From assembly GCA_021776515.1 (NCBI GenBank), contig JAJFFS010000005.1:1-64000 (forward strand): a DNA stretch of 64,000 nt. The letters run 5' to 3'. Positions 1 to 9,198 of this stretch are shown here, in pieces. The stretch's first letter is position 1; every line of letters starts with the position of its first letter. The stretch comes from Robiginitomaculum sp. (GTDB lineage: Bacteria > Pseudomonadota > Alphaproteobacteria > Caulobacterales > Maricaulaceae). Below the pieces are notes generated by a model. The model worked only from the letters and a program-made list of their open reading frames with translations, had not been told where the DNA came from and did not search any database. The position numbers and the translations under genes are program-made.

Positions 1-283
1 TTTCACCAACACCTTCTGGTACGCCGGGCATTCAAACCGGCCCTGTTGTGGCACAGATTGATCCCAAGGCACAGGTTTCACCAACACCTTCTGGCACGCC
101 GGGCGTTCAAACCGGCCCTGTTGTGGCGCAGATTGATCCCAAGGCGCAGGTTTCACCAACACCTTCTGGTACGCCGGGCGTTCAAACCGGCCCTGTTGTG
201 GCGCAGATTGATCCCAAGGCGCAGGTTTCACCAACACCTTCTGGTACGCCGGGTGTGCAAACCGGCCCTGTTGTGGCGCAGAT
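1..283 (+). repeat. In-frame 75-bp tandem repeat (25 aa VVAQIDPKAQVSPTPSGTPGVQTGP), about 3.7 copies in window
   Basis: Near-identical 75-nt units seen directly; array runs into the left edge. Confidence 0.95.
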
Positions 284-1166
284 TTCACCAGAAATTTCAA
301 GTATAGTGCGCTCCTTTAATGCGTCTCCTGGTTTGGTAGAGCCTGTCTCTCGTTTGCGCAGCACAGGTGAAAAGGTTGCCAGCAAACCATCAAGCGTTTC
401 CGGGTCCATTAAAGCCGCGGTCAATCCATCAACATTAACAGCTAATCAGGCAGGCGCTGTTCCAGCAAACTCATTGTTAAATGGTGCCAGTGCAGTCTTG
501 GCACAAGCCATGATGACGTCCTCATCAAACTTTTCGGGATTTGAAAAAAGTGGTTCTGCGTTGAAAGTTGCAGAGCCCTTCGGCATCAGCAGTGGTGAAA
601 CCGGGTTAGATGTTCGCGCTGGCATGCAAGGTATAGAGCAGGGGCAGTCTGCCAGACCGTTGCAGGGGCTGGATAGTCTGACGCCAAAAGCAACATTGGC
701 GGCGCACCATAATGTGCCACGTCTGGATCAGGCAAATCTCGCCGGATTTGCAGCTACATTGGCACAACGTGCGCAGGGCGGTGGTACCAGGTTTGAGATA
801 CGCCTCGACCCGGCGGAATTGGGCAAGGTCCAGGTTCGCCTTGAGGTTAGCGCTGACAACCGGGTGGAAGCCATCGTGAGCACCCAACGCCCTGAAGTGC
901 TCGCTGACTTGCAAAAAGGTGCAGATTCCTTGCGCCGGGCTTTGGTTGATGCGGGTTTTGAACTTGATTCAGACAGCCTGAATTTTTCGCTTGAGCACGG
1001 TAATGATGGTGCCAGTGCCGAGCAGGATTTGGCCCCGGGATATAGTGTAAGTGAAGCAATAGCGCTGGAAGATGCGGCGGAGCCGATGCAAGCGCCAGTT
1101 ACTGAAATTGAGCAAGCATACGGGATGAGACGAATGTTCACAGAACGCGTTGACGTAAAGGTATAA
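1..1166 (+). CDS. fliK: Flagellar hook-length control protein FliK (5' end outside window)
   Basis: C-terminal Flg_hook-type motif RFEIRLDPAELGKVQVRLEVSADNRVEAIVSTQRPEVLADL; directly upstream of flgD; frame open to left edge. Confidence 0.9.
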   Translation, partial: SPTPSGTPGIQTGPVVAQIDPKAQVSPTPSGTPGVQTGPVVAQIDPKAQVSPTPSGTPGVQTGPVVAQIDPKAQVSPTPSGTPGVQTGPVVAQISPEISSIVRSFNASPGLVEPVSRLRSTGEKVASKPSSVSGSIKAAVNPSTLTANQAGAVPANSLLNGASAVLAQAMMTSSSNFSGFEKSGSALKVAEPFGISSGETGLDVRAGMQGIEQGQSARPLQGLDSLTPKATLAAHHNVPRLDQANLAGFAATLAQRAQGGGTRFEIRLDPAELGKVQVRLEVSADNRVEAIVSTQRPEVLADLQKGADSLRRALVDAGFELDSDSLNFSLEHGNDGASAEQDLAPGYSVSEAIALEDAAEPMQAPVTEIEQAYGMRRMFTERVDVKV

Positions 1167-1176
1167 GGGAAAAGAA

Positions 1177-1851
1177 ATGCCAGCATTAAATGGACTTGGA
1201 CTAAACCTTGCTGCCTCAAACACACAGGCTGACGGTGTCTCTCTTGCCGATGATTTTGATACGTTTCTTGTATTGCTAACGGAGCAGTTAAAAAATCAGG
1301 ATCCACTTAGTCCACTGGATTCAAATGAGTTTGTTGGACAATTGGTGCAGTTTTCAGGGGTTGAACAACAGATCAATCAGAACCGTAATCTGGAATCCCT
1401 CATTAGCCTCAATGCAATTAACTCTGCCACGTCTGCCGTTGGATTTATCGGCAAGGAGGTTGATGTCCTTGGCCCAACGACTGATCTTGTTAATGGAAGT
1501 GCCCGTTGGACATACGCCAGTGCAAATGGGGCCACAGCGGTTAGCATTCTTGTCAAGGATGCAAATGGCAAAATTGTTTTTCAGACCGAAGGCGACACGG
1601 GCTCAGGTGATCATAGTTTCAACTGGGACGGTCGAGATAATATTGGTACGTTACTGGCGGATGGTTCTTACGACCTTGAGGTCAGTGCACTGGATGCAAA
1701 TGGCAATTTATTATCCACGTCTGTTTCTACCAGTCATGTTGTTACCGGCGCAGACTTCTCAGGGCTGGAGCCTGCATTGCTCGTAGGTGATAACCGTATC
1801 TCTTTCGCCAACATTCTTGCTGTACGTGACAGGAGTGCAGCCAATACCTAA
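1177..1851 (+). CDS. flgD: Flagellar hook assembly protein FlgD
   Basis: FDTFLVLLTEQLKNQDPLSPLDSNEFVGQLVQFSGVEQQ motif, between fliK and flgE. Confidence 0.95.
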   Translation: MPALNGLGLNLAASNTQADGVSLADDFDTFLVLLTEQLKNQDPLSPLDSNEFVGQLVQFSGVEQQINQNRNLESLISLNAINSATSAVGFIGKEVDVLGPTTDLVNGSARWTYASANGATAVSILVKDANGKIVFQTEGDTGSGDHSFNWDGRDNIGTLLADGSYDLEVSALDANGNLLSTSVSTSHVVTGADFSGLEPALLVGDNRISFANILAVRDRSAANT

Positions 1852-1931
1852 CACGACAGGGTCCAGAATGGTGGCCCTCATACTGAAGCAGAAGCTCCTC
1901 ACAATAGACATTAAAAAAATAGGAGCCAAAA

Positions 1932-3314
1932 ATGTCACTTTATTCAGCACTAACTATAGGGGTTGCAGGGCTGCGTGCTAATTCATCGGCGCTCAGCGGC
2001 ATTTCCAATAATATCGCCAATGTTAACACCATTGGTTACAAACGCACACGGACGGATTTTTCTTCATTGGTTACATCGGCAAATGTCAGTGCACTTGATG
2101 CCGGTGCCGGTGTCAGGGCGGGTGCGCAACGTCTGATTTCAGAACAAGGACAGTTGCAGTCTTCTGGATCAACCACTGACCTGGGCATTGCCGGATCAGG
2201 TTTCTTTGTTGTGGGTACAGCTGTTCAAAACGGCGCCCCTGAAGATGCGTTGCGCTTTACACGTGCGGGTGGATTTGCCCCGGATGAGCAAGGCTTCTTA
2301 CGAAACGCTGCCGGTTATTATTTGCGAGGCTGGGCAGCTTTGCCCACGGGTGGTTTCGCCACCAATGCTTCAGATGCGACTACGCTTTCCACCGTTAACA
2401 TTGCTTCGATCAGCGGTTCAGCACAAGCTAGCAGTTCTGTACAATTTAATGGTAATCTTCAGGCTAGTCAGGTTGTTTCTGCGGCAGAAGCAACTTATGC
2501 GGCCAATACGTCAACCAATAATATGGCATCAGGTGCGGTTACGCCGGACTTTGTACGTACAGTTCAGGTGTTTGATAGTCAGGGCGGTGTTCGCAATGTC
2601 AATCTTGCCTTCCTGAAAAGCAGCGCAGCGGCGAACACCTGGCATGTCGAAGTTTATGCTTCCCCCGCCAGTGATGTGGCCATTGGTGCGCCATTGGTTG
2701 ATGGCCAACTTGCCACAGGCAATGTCGTTTTTGATGCAAATGGTCAATTTGATGCCGCCTCCTCTATGCCTCTTAATCTGGCTATTGGTGGATCATCAGC
2801 GGGAGCACCTGCCGCTGGTGCGTTTAATTGGGCTCCCGGTTTGGGGATTGCTGCACAGAACATTGATATAGGTTTTGGCACTGCGGGCGCATCTGGGGGG
2901 CTGACCCAGTTTGATTCCAGCTCAGTACTGGACTCATCCATTGTCGATGGGGCCATATTTGGCAGTTTAACCGGCGTTGATGTAGATTCTGAAGGTTTTG
3001 TGACAGCCAGTTTTTCAAACGGGGTAACACAAAAAATTTATCAGGTTCCTCTGGCTACTTTCATCAATCCTAACGGATTGAGTGCGGAAGATGGAGATGC
3101 CTTCAGTTTGGCTCAGAACTCAGGGTCACTAAACCTTAAGGCTGCCTCGAACGGGGTTGGAAAAATTTCTTCACGCACGCTTGAAGGCTCCAACGTGGAT
3201 CTGGCCGAAGAGTTTACCAATTTGATTACGGTACAACGGGCATATTCCGCATCATCCAAAATCATCACAACGGCTGATGAAATGCTCGATGAGCTTATCA
3301 GGATCAAACGATAA
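1932..3314 (+). CDS. flgE: Flagellar hook protein FlgE
   Basis: N-term SLYSALTIGVAGLRANSSALSGISNNIANVNTIGYKRTRTDF; C-term EGSNVDLAEEFTNLITVQRAYSASSKIITTADEMLDELI. Confidence 0.95.
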   Translation: MSLYSALTIGVAGLRANSSALSGISNNIANVNTIGYKRTRTDFSSLVTSANVSALDAGAGVRAGAQRLISEQGQLQSSGSTTDLGIAGSGFFVVGTAVQNGAPEDALRFTRAGGFAPDEQGFLRNAAGYYLRGWAALPTGGFATNASDATTLSTVNIASISGSAQASSSVQFNGNLQASQVVSAAEATYAANTSTNNMASGAVTPDFVRTVQVFDSQGGVRNVNLAFLKSSAAANTWHVEVYASPASDVAIGAPLVDGQLATGNVVFDANGQFDAASSMPLNLAIGGSSAGAPAAGAFNWAPGLGIAAQNIDIGFGTAGASGGLTQFDSSSVLDSSIVDGAIFGSLTGVDVDSEGFVTASFSNGVTQKIYQVPLATFINPNGLSAEDGDAFSLAQNSGSLNLKAASNGVGKISSRTLEGSNVDLAEEFTNLITVQRAYSASSKIITTADEMLDELIRIKR

Positions 3315-3321
3315 TTTAACC

Positions 3322-3350
3322 ATCCCCTCCAGCTCTCTGTTGGAGGGGAT
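3322..3350 (+). terminator. Hairpin downstream of flgE
   Basis: atcccctcca / tggaggggat stem, 9-nt loop, followed by ttaatt (weak T tract). Confidence 0.5.
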
Positions 3351-3463
3351 TTAATTAAAATTGCATGTAATTTTTTTGGGAGGAATTCACCAGCTTTATT
3401 TGCCGGATATTTAAGTTCTCTGGTTAAGGTCACAACCAGAGACAGAGAATGTCCGCTTAAAAG

Positions 3464-3751
3464 ATGGGAACGGGTGATATGGGTTACGCAAGAAAAGCAC
3501 GAGAAACACTGGTTATTGGGCCCGATGGCAGTCCACTGACTTTAGCAGATTTGCCCAGGCCAGAAACACGGCGCTGGGTCATACGGCGAAAAGCAGAAGT
3601 AGTGGCGGCCGTTCGCGGCGGGCTATTAACGCTGGAGGATGCCTGTAATCGTTATCGGCTTACGGTGGAGGAATTTTTAGGGTGGCAACAAATGATTGAC
3701 CGTCATGGTCTTGCCGGTTTGCGCACGACCAAGGTTCAGCAATACCGTTAG
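3464..3751 (+). CDS. sciP: SciP-like CtrA inhibitor (DUF1153)
   Basis: GPDGSPLTLADLPRPETRRWVIRRKAEVVAAVRGGLLTLEDACNRYRLTVEEFLGWQ is the DUF1153/SciP signature; flagellar context. Confidence 0.9.
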   Translation: MGTGDMGYARKARETLVIGPDGSPLTLADLPRPETRRWVIRRKAEVVAAVRGGLLTLEDACNRYRLTVEEFLGWQQMIDRHGLAGLRTTKVQQYR

Positions 3752-3833
3752 GCCATAGATTGATAAACCATGATATAATGATATGGGTCAATTTGCTCCC
3801 ATAGCAGGCGCAAATCCTAATCAAATCTGAACA

Positions 3834-3868
3834 AAAGAGCCGGTTGTTTACCATCCGGCTCTTTTTTT
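3834..3868 (+). terminator. Rho-independent terminator after sciP
   Basis: aaagagccgg ... ccggctcttt stem followed by T run. Confidence 0.85.
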
Positions 3869-3898
3869 ATGCTTTTTCAGGGCATTGTGTCGGTTTTA

Positions 3899-3914
3899 TT
3901 AAGTATACGTTTAC
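3899..3914 (+). promoter_or_regulatory. Candidate CtrA site upstream of fliF (TTAA-GTATACG-TTTAC)
   Basis: 7/8 match to TTAA-N7-TTAA, ~65-80 bp upstream of fliF; low specificity. Confidence 0.3.
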
Positions 3915-3976
3915 GACGTGATGGGAAATTCCTGCCTAGTGAAGTGCACGAATGTGCTTAGCAAGGTGGGAAATAA

Positions 3977-5644
3977 GTGAATAGTCTTCTCAATACGCTT
4001 AACCAGTTTGGCCCCATGCGGTTGATAATCATCTTAGGTGTTACCATCGGCGCCACAGTGGCGCTGATGACAATGGCATTAAATATTGGTTCGGCTGAAA
4101 AGACGCTTTTGTATTCCGGGCTCGACCTTAAAGAAGCCGCAGAGATCGGTGCACGCCTTGACCAAATGGGTGTCGCCTACTCAGTAGGTGCCGGTGGGTC
4201 TACTATTATGGTGCCGCGCAAAAAGGTAGATACAGTGCGCATGGCCCTTGCCGGGGAAAACCTGCCGAGCTCTGGCTCTATGGGGTATGAAATATTCGAT
4301 AAAACCGGGGCCATGGGGCAAACCAGTTTTGCGCAAAATACCGCCATGTTGCGCGCCATGCAGGGCGAACTGGAACGTACCATTACCACGCTTGATGGGG
4401 TTAGTGCGGCACGGGTGCTTCTGGTCATGCCAACGCGCGGCCTGTTTGAGCGTGAGACACAGCAGGCCAAGGCATCCGTAATTGTACGTTTGCAAGCCAA
4501 TATTATAGGCGTTACGCAAACTCAGGCCATTCGTCAGCTCGTGGCCAGTGCCGTACCAGGGCTTAAGGCCGGGGCGGTAACGGTGGCCGATGAGTCGGGT
4601 CGGGTACTTGCTCGTCAGGATGATGGCGACGGTAGCAGCGAAATTGCAGCCGGGCAGCGGGCGGGTACCGAAGCTGCCTTGGCAAAAAAAATAACCACCA
4701 TGTTGAGTTCTATCTCTGGCCCAGGTGGTGTGCAGGTTCAGGTTAGCGCTGAACTTGATATGAAACGGACAACGGAGCAGTCAACCATTTTCGATCCGGA
4801 TAACCGGGTGGTTATCTCTAGTGATACAAGTGAAGAAAGTTCTGATGAATCCGAAGCGAAAACAGAAGGTGGCGTCAGTGTTGGGGCCAATGTTCCCGGT
4901 ACTGCTGCAAACACAGAAGCATCGCCAAAATCCAATGCTGCCAGTTCTCGAACCAGTGAAATTCTTAATTTTGGTAACTCAAAAACTGAACGAACTATCG
5001 TTTACCAGGCAGGAAACATCCTCCGCCTTTCAGTGGCAGTCCTTGTTGATGGTACGCTGATTGTGGATGACCAAGGCGCTGAAACCTACACGCCACGTAC
5101 GCCTGCGCAAATGAGCGAAATTGAAGCCTTGGTCAAAACCGCCATTGGTTTTGATGAAACGCGTGGAGATACGGTTACAGTTTCAAATGTACAGTTTTCC
5201 AGACCGGCACCTATTGGTGAAGTTGCCAAACCGGGCATGTTCTCCTTTGATAAGAATGACATTATGCGCACAGTTGAATTGCTTATATTGGCCATTGTTT
5301 CCATCGCCATGATGATTTTTATCATCAAACCCCTTGTCGGCGGTATTGCTGGTGGCGGCACGGTAGGTGGACCAATGTTGGCCAGTGCAGGTGCAGGCGC
5401 CACTCCAGCACTTACGGGTCCCGCCGATACAACAGCCCCCCCGATCCCTGCCGGTGGCCTGGCAAGCAATTCGATGGGCGCATTAGCCGCACCGCAAGGC
5501 GCTTCAGATATGGACAGTGGCATTGATGTCGCCAGAATTCAGGGTCAGGTGAAAACATCATCGATTAACAAGGTATCAGAGATCGTAGACTCAAATCCGG
5601 AAGAAACTATTTCGGTTCTACGCTCCTGGTTGCACGAGGCATAA
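3977..5644 (+). CDS. fliF: Flagellar MS-ring protein FliF
   Basis: LLYSGLDLKEAAEIGARLDQMGVAYSVGAGGSTIMVPRKKVDTVRMALAGENLP...; two TM segments; operon with fliG; start read as GTG (gtgaatagtcttctc). Confidence 0.95.
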   Translation: MNSLLNTLNQFGPMRLIIILGVTIGATVALMTMALNIGSAEKTLLYSGLDLKEAAEIGARLDQMGVAYSVGAGGSTIMVPRKKVDTVRMALAGENLPSSGSMGYEIFDKTGAMGQTSFAQNTAMLRAMQGELERTITTLDGVSAARVLLVMPTRGLFERETQQAKASVIVRLQANIIGVTQTQAIRQLVASAVPGLKAGAVTVADESGRVLARQDDGDGSSEIAAGQRAGTEAALAKKITTMLSSISGPGGVQVQVSAELDMKRTTEQSTIFDPDNRVVISSDTSEESSDESEAKTEGGVSVGANVPGTAANTEASPKSNAASSRTSEILNFGNSKTERTIVYQAGNILRLSVAVLVDGTLIVDDQGAETYTPRTPAQMSEIEALVKTAIGFDETRGDTVTVSNVQFSRPAPIGEVAKPGMFSFDKNDIMRTVELLILAIVSIAMMIFIIKPLVGGIAGGGTVGGPMLASAGAGATPALTGPADTTAPPIPAGGLASNSMGALAAPQGASDMDSGIDVARIQGQVKTSSINKVSEIVDSNPEETISVLRSWLHEA

Positions 5645-5647
5645 TCC

Positions 5648-6682
5648 ATGACACGACCTGCACAGAAAAGCCCTATTATTGACGATGTAACCCGCCTGAG
5701 CGGTGCTGATAAGGCTGCGATAATATTGCTTGCTCTGGGTGAAGATCATCACAAACTTTGGGAACTGATGGATGATGAGGAAATTAAGGAAATTTCTCAG
5801 GCTATGTCCAATTTAGGTAATGTTACAGCCTCAGCCGTGGAAAAACTGATTGTGGATTTTGTCGGCCAGATGTCCAACACCGGCTCATTGATGGGGTCTT
5901 ATGACGCGACCCAGCGCCTTCTCAATAAATTTATGTCTGAGGACAAAGTCGAAGGCGTTATGGAGGAAATCCGTGGTCCGGCCGGGCGTACCATGTGGGA
6001 TAAACTGGGTAATGTGAATGAAGGCGTTCTGGCCAATTATCTGAAAAATGAATACCCGCAAACTGTCGCTGTAGTTTTGTCCAAAGTTAAATCTGATCAC
6101 GCGTCTCGGGTGCTGAGCGCTCTGCCAGAAGAATTTTCACTGGAGGTGGTAATGCGCATGTTGCGTATGGAGCCTGTTCAAAAAGAAATAATGGATGAGA
6201 TCGAGGCCACATTGCGGCGTGAATTCATGTCCAATCTGGCAAGAACCAACAAGCGCGACAGCCATGAAATGATGGCCGATATTTTTAATAATTTTGATCG
6301 TCAGACAGAAAACCGTTTCCTGGCGGCGCTGGAAGAACGAAACCGGGATGCATCCGAACGTATTCGTTCGCTTATGTTTGTATACGAGGATTTGCAAAAG
6401 CTGGATCCAGGGGGTGCACAAACACTGCTACGCGTCGTTGATAAAGAACAACTGGGTCTGGCGATGAAGGGGGCATCTGAGGCGCTTCGTGATCTCTTTT
6501 TCTCTAACATGTCGGAACGTGCGGCAAAAATATTACGTGAAGATATGGAGGCCATGGGGCCAGTGCGTCTCAAGGATGTTGAGGGTGCGCAACAGTTAAT
6601 GGTTAACCTGGCCAAGGACCTCGCCGCAAAGGGTGAGATATTGTTGGCAGATGGTGGTTCTGAAGATGAGTTGATTTATTAA
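5648..6682 (+). CDS. fliG: Flagellar motor switch protein FliG
   Basis: [38 protein letters not shown]-terminal FliG domain. Confidence 0.95.
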   Translation: MTRPAQKSPIIDDVTRLSGADKAAIILLALGEDHHKLWELMDDEEIKEISQAMSNLGNVTASAVEKLIVDFVGQMSNTGSLMGSYDATQRLLNKFMSEDKVEGVMEEIRGPAGRTMWDKLGNVNEGVLANYLKNEYPQTVAVVLSKVKSDHASRVLSALPEEFSLEVVMRMLRMEPVQKEIMDEIEATLRREFMSNLARTNKRDSHEMMADIFNNFDRQTENRFLAALEERNRDASERIRSLMFVYEDLQKLDPGGAQTLLRVVDKEQLGLAMKGASEALRDLFFSNMSERAAKILREDMEAMGPVRLKDVEGAQQLMVNLAKDLAAKGEILLADGGSEDELIY

Positions 6683-6683
6683 A

Positions 6684-7355
6684 ATGAGTACAGATTCAGC
6701 AACTAAATATACGTTTGACACAGAATTTTCCACTGACGGGAGAATTTTGCGCGATGGGGAAAAGCACCGGATACATTTCACTCGTGAGGAAATGAAAATA
6801 GAACGTGACAAGGCCTTTGAAAAAGGACAACAGGCAGCGCTGGTCAAGGCAGAGGAACAATCAGCAATCAGCTTGAAGGTGCTTTCAGAGAAAAGCATAC
6901 ACATAATTTCGACTTTGAAAAACCACAGTAATGAATATAGGGCCCAAGCGATTGATCTGGTGCTGCTTGCCGCGCGAAAAATTGCTGGCGCGGCACTGGA
7001 GCGTTACCCGGAAGAACAGATACAAGGCGTGGTTGGTGATGTGCTCAAGGATTTGCGTGATGTACCACGGCTGATCATTACTTGCCCGGCCGAGATTACA
7101 GATGCTGCAAGAGAGAACTTGCATGAACTGGCCAAAAATAATGATTTTGAGGGCACGTTGATTATTCGATGCGCAGAAGATGCGCAACCTGGTGACATTC
7201 AGTTGGAGTGGGCCCAGGGCGAAGTCAGTGTCAACACTGCAGACGTTGCTGAGCGGGTTGAAAATACTGTGCGGCATTGGCTGGCTGCAACCGAAGCACA
7301 AGAAGAACGGCATAATATTTCCGCCACCGAGCGCGGCACCGAGAAGGGAAACTAG
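6684..7355 (+). CDS. fliH: FliH/FlbE-like flagellar assembly protein
   Basis: Position between fliG and fliN; charged N-term and FliH-like C-terminal half. Confidence 0.7.
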   Translation: MSTDSATKYTFDTEFSTDGRILRDGEKHRIHFTREEMKIERDKAFEKGQQAALVKAEEQSAISLKVLSEKSIHIISTLKNHSNEYRAQAIDLVLLAARKIAGAALERYPEEQIQGVVGDVLKDLRDVPRLIITCPAEITDAARENLHELAKNNDFEGTLIIRCAEDAQPGDIQLEWAQGEVSVNTADVAERVENTVRHWLAATEAQEERHNISATERGTEKGN

Positions 7356-7358
7356 CCC

Positions 7359-7757
7359 ATGTCTGATATTGAATCTGATCTCGATTTAGAAGCTTTTGAT
7401 AAGCCCGGGGAAACGCCTGCGGACGAAGTTCCGCCCGATATGCCCCCCGAGACCCCTCCCGATACCCCTCCTGCGACGGTTGCTGAGGATAAGGAGCCCA
7501 AAACCGCTATTGATCTTGCGCCGGTTTATGATGTTCCCGTGCGAATATCTGCAGTACTTGGGAAGACAAAAATCAATGTAAATGACCTGCTTGCCCTGGG
7601 CCGTGGTTCGGTTTTGGAGTTGGACAGAAAAGTGGGTGAAGCTATTGATATTTATGTCAATAACAGATTGGTCGCTAGAGGCGAGGTGGTGATTGTTGAT
7701 GACCAGCTTGGTGTCACAATGACGGAAATTATTAAAGAGGATGGTAGTGGCACCTGA
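7359..7757 (+). CDS. fliN: Flagellar motor switch protein FliN
   Basis: VPVRISAVLGKTKINVNDLLALGRGSVLELDRKVGEAIDIYVNNRLVARGEVVIVDDQLGVTMTEII. Confidence 0.95.
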   Translation: MSDIESDLDLEAFDKPGETPADEVPPDMPPETPPDTPPATVAEDKEPKTAIDLAPVYDVPVRISAVLGKTKINVNDLLALGRGSVLELDRKVGEAIDIYVNNRLVARGEVVIVDDQLGVTMTEIIKEDGSGT

Positions 7758-7787
7758 TCGGGTGCACTGGCAATATAGGAGGATAAT

Positions 7788-9167
7788 ATGCGGGTATTAA
7801 TCATCGGTAGTCTTGGCGGTCAGCTAGGTGAAGCAACAAAAATTGCCATGAAAAATGGTGCCAAAGTTGCCCATGTTGAATGCACTGATACAGCAATGAA
7901 GGCATTGCGTGCTGGTCAGGGGGCAGACCTGTTAATGGCGGATATTGGCAATGATATAGCTACGCTTGCCAGTGCCTTAAAGGCCGAGCGTATTCATGTG
8001 CCGATCGTTGCATGCGGGGTTTCTGCCACACCTTCTGCTGCTGCTGCGGCTATTCGTGCCGGCGCCAAGGAATTTATTCCCTTGCCACCCGATACTGACC
8101 TTATTGCTGCAGTGTTGGCTGCTGTTGCTGATGATGAGCGCCCTATGATTGCCCGCGATCCGGCAATCCGCCAGGTGGTGACGCTTGCTGATCAGGTTGC
8201 CTCTTCTAATGCCTCTATTCTTATCACTGGCGAATCGGGTTCAGGCAAGGAGGTGATGGCTCGTTATGTTCATGAAAAATCCAAACGCGCCACCAAGCCG
8301 TTTATCTCTATCAACTGTGCGGCAATCCCTGATAATTTACTGGAATCAGAACTTTTCGGGCATGAAAAAGGGTCTTTTACCGGTGCCATTGCCCGGCGCA
8401 TTGGTAAATTTGAAGAAGCAGATGGGGGGACGCTGCTCCTTGATGAAATCTCTGAAATGGATGCACGCTTACAAGCCAAACTTTTGCGCGCCATCCAGGA
8501 ACGTGAGATCGACAGGGTAGGTGGTACACGCCCCGTAAAAATTGACATTCGTATTCTGGCTACCTCAAACCGGGATCTTTCACAAAGTGTTCGCGACGGC
8601 AGTTTTCGAGAGGATTTGTTGTTTCGCCTCAACGTCGTTAATCTGAAATTGCCGCCTTTGCGTGAACGTCCGGGGGATATTGCGGCACTGGCAGATCATT
8701 TTTCCGCCCGTTATGCTGCGGCAAACGGGGTTTCCGTACGTCCGGTTTCAGATGCGGCACGTCATGTGTTGCTCAATCGTTCCTGGCCGGGCAATGTTCG
8801 TGAACTGGAAAATGCCATGCACCGTGCGGTCTTGTTGGCCGATGGAGACGAAATTGGCCCCGATGCCTTGCGAGCCCCGGATGGGACGAAATTGAGCGAT
8901 GCCGCCCCGCGCGGTGTGGTTGAAGCGGCAGCAGAAGCGGCACAGGTTTCTGTGCAAAGCACAGTTGGACAAACCGTCGCACAAGTGGAGCAGGATCTTA
9001 TTCTTGATACACTGGATCATTGCCTGGGCAATCGAACCCATGCGGCAAATATTCTAGGCATTTCCATTCGTACCTTGCGGAACAAACTTAAAATTTATGC
9101 TGAACATGGTGTGTCTGTGCCCTTGCCTGGTGGGGAGCGCCATACAGGCGTTGGTGCAGTAGCCTAA
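7788..9167 (+). CDS. flbD: Sigma-54-dependent flagellar regulator FlbD
   Basis: AAA+ ITGESGSGKEVMARYVHEKS, GAFTGA loop (GSFTGA), Fis-type HTH at C-terminus; flagellar context. Confidence 0.9.
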   Translation: MRVLIIGSLGGQLGEATKIAMKNGAKVAHVECTDTAMKALRAGQGADLLMADIGNDIATLASALKAERIHVPIVACGVSATPSAAAAAIRAGAKEFIPLPPDTDLIAAVLAAVADDERPMIARDPAIRQVVTLADQVASSNASILITGESGSGKEVMARYVHEKSKRATKPFISINCAAIPDNLLESELFGHEKGSFTGAIARRIGKFEEADGGTLLLDEISEMDARLQAKLLRAIQEREIDRVGGTRPVKIDIRILATSNRDLSQSVRDGSFREDLLFRLNVVNLKLPPLRERPGDIAALADHFSARYAAANGVSVRPVSDAARHVLLNRSWPGNVRELENAMHRAVLLADGDEIGPDALRAPDGTKLSDAAPRGVVEAAAEAAQVSVQSTVGQTVAQVEQDLILDTLDHCLGNRTHAANILGISIRTLRNKLKIYAEHGVSVPLPGGERHTGVGAVA

Positions 9168-9198
9168 ATGCAGATTTTACAGAATTTTGGAAAATTAA

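Noticed and set aside
46-306. 86-aa ORF MWHRLIPRHRFHQHLL... in the fliK repeat
   Set aside because: Alternate frame of the 75-bp repeat; the repeat length is a multiple of three so all frames look repetitive and open. fliK frame has the conserved domain.
5086-5523. 145-aa minus ORF within fliF
   Set aside because: Antisense shadow of the FliF C-terminal region.
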